A program made the translations under genes and the position numbers. Below, piece after piece: positions 15,154-19,438 of a DNA stretch of 19,438 nt (position 1 is the first letter of the stretch; each line of letters starts with the position of its first letter). A model generated the notes under the pieces. The model worked only from the letters and a program-made list of their open reading frames with translations. It made no database searches and was not told where the DNA came from. This DNA is from an uncultured Collinsella sp. (lineage in GTDB: Bacteria; Actinomycetota; Coriobacteriia; Coriobacteriales; Coriobacteriaceae): assembly GCA_900538305.1 (NCBI GenBank), contig UPXY01000028.1, positions 1 through 19,438 on the forward strand, written 5' to 3'.

Positions 15154-15188
15154 GCATGTAAAAAAGTCACTGGGGTAATTTTACATGG
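15154..15188 (+). repeat. intergenic repeat copy B
   Basis: Shares 25 identical bases from its start with copy C and then GGGGTAATTTTACATGG at its end. Within the unit, CATGTAAAA (15155-15163) and TTTTACATG (15179-15187) form a 9-bp inverted repeat, so each unit is itself a hairpin. Confidence 0.8.
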
Positions 15189-15201
15189 AAACGCTACCAA
15201 C

Positions 15202-15237
15202 GCATGTAAAAAAGTCACTGGGGTAAATTTACATGGC
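15202..15237 (+). repeat. intergenic repeat copy C
   Basis: Direct repeat of copy B at a 48-base step, differing at one position in the tail (AAATTTACATGG in place of AATTTTACATGG). CATGTAAA (15203-15210) and TTTACATG (15228-15235) form an 8-bp inverted repeat. The rest of the gap up to glmM (15238-15340) shows no clear promoter. Confidence 0.8.
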
Positions 15238-15340
15238 CGTCGCGCTGTCCGTAGTTCTCGTGTAAGACGGCCGACTGGCATGGCGCGAGCGTACCATGGT
15301 CATGGAGCAGCATCCCGGTTTCTTCCGCAAAGGAGCGATG

Positions 15341-16672
15341 ATGAAATACTTCGGCACCGACGGCTTCCGCGGCGAGGCGAATGTTGGCCTCACGGTCGAT
15401 CACGCGTTCAAGATCGGGAAGTTCGTGGGCTGGTACTATGGCCTTCGCCAGGAGCGCAAGGCGAAGGTGGTCATCGGCAAGGACACGCGTCGTTCGAGCT
15501 ACATGTACGAGAACGCGCTTGTTGCCGGCCTCGTCTCGAGCGGTGCCGACGCGTACGTGCTCCGCGTGACCACGACGCCCTCCGTGAGCTATGTGGTGCG
15601 CCACGGCGACTTCGACTGCGGCATCATGATCACCGCGAGCCACAACCCCTATCACGATAACGGTATCAAGCTCATCGATTCCGGCGGCTACAAGATGAGC
15701 CCCGAGGTCCTACAGAAGGTCGAGGACTACATCGACGGCAAGACCGAGGTGCCGCTGGCCACGGGCGAGCAGATCGGCCGCGCCATCGACTACATCGAGG
15801 GGCGCAACCGCTACATCGGCTCGCTCATCGCGTCCGCGAACTTCTCGCTCAAGGGTTATCGCATCGCGCTCGACTGCGCGAACGGCGCGTCCACGCCCGT
15901 TGCCCCCGGCGTGTTCCGTGCGCTCGGCGCCGAGGTGTTCCCCATTTCGGACGAGCCCGACGGCTTCAACATCAACAAGGGCTGCGGCTCCACGCACATC
16001 GAGCGCCTGCAGGCGTACGTCCGCGAGGAGGGTCTCGATGTAGGCTTCGCCTACGACGGCGACGCGGATCGCTGCATTGCCGTGGACGAGTACGGCAACG
16101 TGTGCGATGGCGACACGATCATGTACGTGTGCGGCGCCCATCTGGCGCGCGAGGGCAAGCTCGCCGGAAACACCGTGGTCGCGACGGTCATGAGCAACCT
16201 CGGTCTCTTCAAGGCTTTCGACAAGCTGGGTATCAACTACGAGAAAACCGACGTGGGCGATAAGTACGTGAGCGCCTGCATGGCCGAGCATGGCTATGCG
16301 CTCGGTGGCGAGCAGAGCGGCCACATCATCTTCTCGGAATACAGCGCGACGGGCGACGGTGTGAACACGTCCTTGCGCATCATGCAGACGATGATCGAGA
16401 CGGGCAAGACCCTCTCCGAGCTCGCGGAGCCGCTCACCATCTATCCGCAGCTGCTGAAGAACGTGCGCGTGGCGGACAAGCATGCCGTGATGGAGGACGA
16501 GCGGGTGAAGGCCGCGGCGGCGAACGTCGAGGCTGCGCTCGAGGGCGATGGTCGCGCGCTCGTCCGCGCCAGCGGCACCGAGCCCCTCGTTCGCGTGATG
16601 GTTGAGGCTCCCACCATGGAGCAGTGCGAGCACTACGTCGACGAGGTCGCGCGCGTCATCGAATCGCTGTAG
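15341..16672 (+). CDS. glmM: phosphoglucosamine mutase
   Basis: GlmM turns glucosamine-6-phosphate into glucosamine-1-phosphate for UDP-GlcNAc and so for peptidoglycan. The 443-residue product has the normal length and all four phosphohexomutase motifs: KYFGTDGFRGEAN at 2-14, TASHNPYHDNGIKL at 98-111 with the phosphorylated Ser100, metal-binding DGDADR at 239-244, GEQSGHIIF for sugar binding, and RASGTEPLVRVM near the C terminus for phosphate binding. Two neighbouring ATGs exist; 15341 is chosen because AAAGGAG ends five bases before it and it gives the standard N terminus. The frame opens further up to 15296 but that part has no family match. It stands alone between two repeat blocks. Confidence 0.95.
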   Translation: MKYFGTDGFRGEANVGLTVDHAFKIGKFVGWYYGLRQERKAKVVIGKDTRRSSYMYENALVAGLVSSGADAYVLRVTTTPSVSYVVRHGDFDCGIMITASHNPYHDNGIKLIDSGGYKMSPEVLQKVEDYIDGKTEVPLATGEQIGRAIDYIEGRNRYIGSLIASANFSLKGYRIALDCANGASTPVAPGVFRALGAEVFPISDEPDGFNINKGCGSTHIERLQAYVREEGLDVGFAYDGDADRCIAVDEYGNVCDGDTIMYVCGAHLAREGKLAGNTVVATVMSNLGLFKAFDKLGINYEKTDVGDKYVSACMAEHGYALGGEQSGHIIFSEYSATGDGVNTSLRIMQTMIETGKTLSELAEPLTIYPQLLKNVRVADKHAVMEDERVKAAAANVEAALEGDGRALVRASGTEPLVRVMVEAPTMEQCEHYVDEVARVIESL

Positions 16673-16676
16673 GACG

Positions 16677-16703
16677 ATAAAACCCTTGGGGGTGATTTGA
16701 CAT
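16677..16703 (+). repeat. intergenic repeat copy D1, behind glmM
   Basis: Begins 4 bases after the glmM stop. It aligns with the palindrome at 3109-3134 along its length, sharing ACCC, GGGGT, ATTT and ACAT in order with a few differences (GGGGTGATTTGACAT against GGGGTTATTTTACAT). Its CCC/GGG core can form a short hairpin that may end glmM transcription. Confidence 0.6.
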
Positions 16704-16707
16704 CATG

Positions 16708-16740
16708 CATGTCGAAAAACCTCAGGGGTAATTTTACGTA
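16708..16740 (+). repeat. intergenic repeat copy D2
   Basis: A 33-base unit in the same direction as D1; it matches copy B at 24 of 33 aligned positions, with the core AGGGGTAATTTTAC intact. With D1 it forms an imperfect inverted pair around GACATcatgcATGTC (16699-16713). Confidence 0.65.
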
Positions 16741-16833
16741 CACAATGCCTGTACCTGCAGGCCAAGACGGTATATCATACTGTCGTTTAGGTCATAGAGG
16801 CGCAAAGCCAGAATGATATAGAAGGGGTTTCGT

Positions 16834-17640
16834 ATGTCCGGACATTCTAAATGGGCAACAACTAAGCATCGCAAGGGCGCTCAGGACGCTAAGCGCTCGG
16901 CGCTCTTCTCCAAGCTGAGCCGCAACATCACCGTTGCCGCTCGCCTGGGCAACGATCCCAACCCCGACAACAACGCCTCGCTCGCTGCGGCAGTCGCCAA
17001 GGCCAAGGCGCAGTCCATGCCGAAGGATAAGATCAAGAGCGCTATCGACAAGGCGTTCGGTGCTGGCGCCGATGCCGCCGTGTACGAGATCATCGTTTAC
17101 GAAGGCTACGGTCCTGCGGGCGTTGCCGTGTACGTTGAGTGCCTCACCGATAACCGCAACCGTACCGCTGCCGACGTTCGCTCCGCGTTCTCCCACTCCG
17201 GCGGTAGCCTGGGCACCACCGGTTCCGTGGCGTTCCAGTTCGAGCGCAAGGGTCAGATCGTTGTTGCCAAGGAGATCATCGACCCGAACGACAAGAAGGA
17301 GAACCTCATGGCCAACGGCGCTGCCGGCGATGAGGAGGAGTTCATGATGGCCGTGGCCGAGGCTGGCGGCGACGATTACGAGGACGCCGGTGAGGAGTGG
17401 GTCGTGTGGACGAACCCCACTGAGCTCATGGCCGTGTCCAAGGGCATCGAGGATCAGGGCATCGAGGTCAAGGGTTCCGAGCTCACCATGGTTCCCACCA
17501 CGCCGACGGCTGTCTCCGCGGCGGATGCCAAGAAGGTGCAGCGCCTCATCGACCGCCTCGAGGAGCTCGACGATGTTCAGGATGTGTACCACACCATGGA
17601 CATGACCGACGAGGTCATCGCCGCTCTCGAAGAGGAGTAG
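16834..17640 (+). CDS. yebC: YebC/PmpR-family regulatory or translation factor
   Basis: The start MSGHSKWATTKHRKGAQDAKR is the family signature and fixes the ATG at 16834, which follows AGAAGGGG. YebC-type proteins were long annotated as transcription regulators; some members are now linked to relief of ribosome stalling. The protein has 268 residues, about 20 more than usual; the extra part is a charged stretch at about 148-167, between the central and C-terminal domains. The gene is not beside ruvC, its common neighbour. An upstream GTATatcATAC at 16770-16780 may hold the -10 region, but no clear -35 is seen. A strong terminator follows, so the gene is a single transcription unit. Confidence 0.95.
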   Translation: MSGHSKWATTKHRKGAQDAKRSALFSKLSRNITVAARLGNDPNPDNNASLAAAVAKAKAQSMPKDKIKSAIDKAFGAGADAAVYEIIVYEGYGPAGVAVYVECLTDNRNRTAADVRSAFSHSGGSLGTTGSVAFQFERKGQIVVAKEIIDPNDKKENLMANGAAGDEEEFMMAVAEAGGDDYEDAGEEWVVWTNPTELMAVSKGIEDQGIEVKGSELTMVPTTPTAVSAADAKKVQRLIDRLEELDDVQDVYHTMDMTDEVIAALEEE

Positions 17641-17668
17641 ACGAGCCGCGCATCAACGCGTTGTTTCT

Positions 17669-17695
17669 AGAGGGTTCCTAAGGGAGCCCTCTTTT
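17669..17695 (+). terminator. intrinsic terminator of yebC
   Basis: Arms 17669-17678 (AGAGGGTTCC) and 17683-17692 (GGAGCCCTCT) form a 10-bp stem with one G-U pair and the loop TAAG, followed by four T. It lies 29 bases after the yebC stop and is the clearest rho-independent terminator in the window. The remaining gap to amaP holds only the promoter below. Confidence 0.85.
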
Positions 17696-17844
17696 CGTAT
17701 CGGGCTGGCCGTTTCACCCGCGTCTTCCGCCGCGGCATCGACATATCCCACCGGCATTCGGTAGAAGCCATCGGTAATCTGGCGGAAAATGTCGGCGTCG
17801 TGCAGAGGGTGGCTCTGCGCGTCGTCGTCTGCTTCGGCCTCGCT

Positions 17845-17850
17845 TATAAT
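17845..17850 (+). promoter_or_regulatory. -10 box of the amaP-asp23 operon
   Basis: A perfect TATAAT inside TTATAATCGTG, 63 bases before the amaP start. The same 11 bases occur at the OPT promoter (4092-4102). No good -35 box is present at the usual distance. Confidence 0.45.
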
Positions 17851-17913
17851 CGTGTGGAAGAGCGCTGCCGAACGCGGACGGGCTCATCTCGCACGATGTC
17901 CAAAAGGAGGGCC

Positions 17914-18468
17914 ATGCGGACGCTGAAGAAGATCTGCGCAATCGTGTATCTGCTTGCCGCTGTGGTGGTGGTGGGCGGCTTCGCGTGCCTGCAGTTCGGT
18001 GCGGACGATACACGCGAGCGGATTTCTGAGCTGCTCGAGCATTCGGCAGGGCGCATCGTGCTTATCGTATGCCTTATCCTGCTTGCGATCGGTGTGCTTG
18101 CGACGGTCGTCGTCACGCTCGTTGAACGCCGGCCTCCCGTGAGCGTGCATCCGGCGGGCAATCCCAACATCGAGGTTCGCCTTACGGCGATTACCTCCGT
18201 TGCCCGTGCCGCCGCCCAAGAGGAGGACGTGCTCGTCGAGCGTGTCTCGAGCCGCGTGGTGGGTCGCGACGCATCGCAGGTCCGGGTAACGCTCGAGCTT
18301 ATCGCATTCAGCGAGGTCGGCTTGGAAAGCCTGGGCAAGCGCATTCAACTGCATGTCGAAGAGGCGTGCAACCGCATGCTCGGAGCCGAGGGCGTGATGG
18401 CGCAGATTCGGTTCCTCCCAAGCAAGACCACGACGATTTCCAAGGAGGTCGCACATGACCAAGGCTAG
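17914..18468 (+). CDS. amaP: alkaline-shock-response membrane anchor protein
   Basis: A 184-residue protein with two N-terminal membrane segments (about 7-27 and 47-70) in a short hairpin, then a soluble region (about 85-175) of alternating charged beta-like strands. This is the build of AmaP, which ties Asp23 to the membrane in Firmicutes. The neighbours, a DUF2273 protein and an Asp23 protein, are the standard partners and in the same order as in Staphylococcus aureus, which supports the name. The ATG at 17914 follows AAAAGGAGG with a short 3-base gap; an earlier in-frame ATG at 17896 lacks a ribosome site. Its end overlaps the next gene by 14 bases. Confidence 0.8.
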   Translation: MRTLKKICAIVYLLAAVVVVGGFACLQFGADDTRERISELLEHSAGRIVLIVCLILLAIGVLATVVVTLVERRPPVSVHPAGNPNIEVRLTAITSVARAAAQEEDVLVERVSSRVVGRDASQVRVTLELIAFSEVGLESLGKRIQLHVEEACNRMLGAEGVMAQIRFLPSKTTTISKEVAHDQG

Positions 18469-18874
18469 TGAAGGAGTCGCTCCCAAGCTCGTGGTCGAGC
18501 AGGGCGATGCCGCGCCCGAAGAAGAGCGTCTCGAGGGTGCGGAGCCGTCGGCGCATGCGGATGCGTCTGCCAGCGGCAAGCGTTCGCGCAAAGAGCGCAA
18601 GAAGCGCATCACGCGTGAGGACCTCGAGGGCGCCATGGGCTTCATTCAGGGGCTCGGCGCGGCGGCATGGGTCTATGCGGGCAATCATCCCTATACTGTG
18701 GGATACGGGTTCATCGGACTCGTGCTCGCGATTCTCATCCTCACCATCGGGTTGTGGAGCACCATCGTCATCGCGGTCTTCGTGGTCGTGGGCGCGATGA
18801 TCGGGCAGATTCGCGACGGTGATAACGGTATCGTGAACTTCTTTAGCCGCCTTTTCAGCAGGCGGAATTCCTAA
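18455..18874 (+). CDS. DUF2273 small membrane protein of the Asp23 cluster
   Basis: A 139-residue protein with a long acidic/Ala-rich N-terminal tail (1-40), a basic cluster at 42-54 (KRSRKERKKR), and two close membrane segments (about 82-100 and 102-117) ending in GQIRDGDNG, which fits DUF2273 proteins found beside asp23/amaP. The N-terminal tail is longer than the short family core, which is otherwise about 60-70 residues. The ATG at 18455 has AAGGAGG eight bases upstream inside the end of amaP; the 14-base overlap suggests coupled translation. Its role is unknown; it probably helps hold the Asp23 complex at the membrane. Confidence 0.75.
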   Translation: MTKASEGVAPKLVVEQGDAAPEEERLEGAEPSAHADASASGKRSRKERKKRITREDLEGAMGFIQGLGAAAWVYAGNHPYTVGYGFIGLVLAILILTIGLWSTIVIAVFVVVGAMIGQIRDGDNGIVNFFSRLFSRRNS

Positions 18875-18934
18875 GGCGCGCCGACGAATTGCGGCGGAGG
18901 TTACAGCTTTTCGGTTTCTATGAGAGGTGGCATC

Positions 18935-19438
18935 ATGGCAGAGGAACTCGAGAACAACGTGGTCGAGCAGGTCGAAGAGGCTGTGGCCGAGGCTCCCGTG
19001 GAGGGGGTCAGTGCGGATGAGGCGACGGGGGAGGCTCTCGCCGCCGCGCCTGCGTGCTCCGATGAGGCTGCCACCGGCAAAGACGATGCAACCGACGCCG
19101 ACGAGTATGACGATGAGACGGACGATTCGCTCACCTATTCCAACGGCGTGATCGAGAAAATCGTCGCTATGGCGACGCGCGAGGTGCCTCACGTGCTGGG
19201 CATGAAGGGCAACCTCGTCCACTTCTTCCAGGAGCAGCTTGGTGCCGAGAACCTTACCAAGGGCGTGACGGTCGAGGTCACGGACGACAACCGCATGATC
19301 ATCAACATCTCGGTGATCATCGAGTACGGTTGCTACGCGCCGGACATCTTCGAGGACGTGAAGGAGCGCGTGACGGCGCGTCTGGACGAGATGACCGGAC
19401 TCGAGGTCGCGGGCATCAACCTGCGCATCGAGGATGTC
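18935..19438 (+). CDS. Asp23/Gls24-family envelope stress protein, 3'-truncated
   Basis: An uninterrupted frame of 168 codons runs from the ATG at 18935 (after GAGAGGTGG) to the window end, with no stop. Residues 1-66 are a strongly acidic, disordered tail. From residue 67 on (TYSNGVIEKIVAMATREVP) it follows the Asp23 domain: an N-terminal helix, then strands (GVTVEVTDDNRMIINISVII at 110-129), a YGCYAPDIFEDVKERV helix and GLEVAGINLRIEDV. Asp23 is a cytosolic protein that lies as a layer on the membrane through AmaP and responds to alkaline or cell-wall stress. The 60-base gap before it is short enough for operon transcription with the two preceding genes. How much is missing cannot be seen, but the domain is almost complete. 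Confidence 0.85.
   Translation, partial: MAEELENNVVEQVEEAVAEAPVEGVSADEATGEALAAAPACSDEAATGKDDATDADEYDDETDDSLTYSNGVIEKIVAMATREVPHVLGMKGNLVHFFQEQLGAENLTKGVTVEVTDDNRMIINISVIIEYGCYAPDIFEDVKERVTARLDEMTGLEVAGINLRIEDV

Noticed and set aside
15154..15237. CRISPR-like direct repeats
   Set aside because: Only two direct copies, a spacer of about 14 bases, internal symmetry through the whole unit, and further copies far away in other gaps; no cas genes.
15710..16633. A 307-codon open frame antisense to glmM
   Set aside because: Shadow of glmM; no domain, no ribosome site.
17800..17913. Longer N terminus for AmaP
   Set aside because: The added residues are Arg/Cys rich, overlap the TATAAT box, and lack a ribosome site.

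Overview
The window is about 19.4 kb of GC-rich DNA whose codon use, gene content and lack of spliced or phage-like features fit an anaerobic gut actinobacterium of the class Coriobacteriia (Collinsella/Olsenella type). That placement is inferred from the mix of genes: a giant 2-hydroxyacyl-CoA dehydratase-activase fusion, a mannose-family PTS, CoaX, and an Asp23/AmaP/DUF2273 cluster in a high-GC background. No rRNA, tRNA, CRISPR array, integrase or transposase gene was seen.

Layout. 1-3114: 3' part of an acyl-CoA dehydratase activase/dehydratase fusion, convergent with coaX (type III pantothenate kinase, minus strand); the two genes share a palindrome that contains both stop codons. 4163-5947: an OPT-family peptide/siderophore transporter whose coding sequence carries a 103-base nested palindrome in frame. 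6048-9360 (minus strand): a sugar-uptake operon in the order PTS IIB, fused PTS IIC-IID, double-SIS sugar-phosphate isomerase/deglycase; it diverges from a GntR/UTRA repressor gene at 9539-10252 across an AT-rich control region with a TGTATATACA palindrome. 10419-13748: a 1109-residue membrane protein joining a GT-C-like multi-spanning domain to a cytoplasmic GT2 domain; its start codon sits two bases behind a run of nine G. 13963-15083: a NifU-type Fe-S carrier followed by lgt. 15341-16672: glmM. 16834-17640: yebC, closed by a clear intrinsic terminator. 17914 to the end: amaP, a DUF2273 membrane protein and the start of an Asp23/Gls24 gene, cut by the window edge.

How the genes work together. 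The PTS block is self-contained: a sugar or sugar-amine is imported and phosphorylated by the IIB/IIC-IID proteins (IIA must come from elsewhere), the product is processed by the SIS enzyme, and the GntR protein probably senses the phosphorylated product. lgt, glmM and the big glycosyltransferase all serve the cell envelope. The Asp23 cluster is a membrane-anchored envelope-stress module. The other genes are housekeeping.

The most unusual material is non-coding or palindromic. A six-copy intergenic repeat with core GGGGTNATTTTACATG sits behind three gene ends; a perfect 23-bp-armed palindrome lies inside the OPT gene; further hairpins lie at 5992-6033 and 13765-13801. I found no defence or otherwise obviously new multi-gene system; the repeat families and the GT-C/GT2 fusion are the best candidates for something undescribed.
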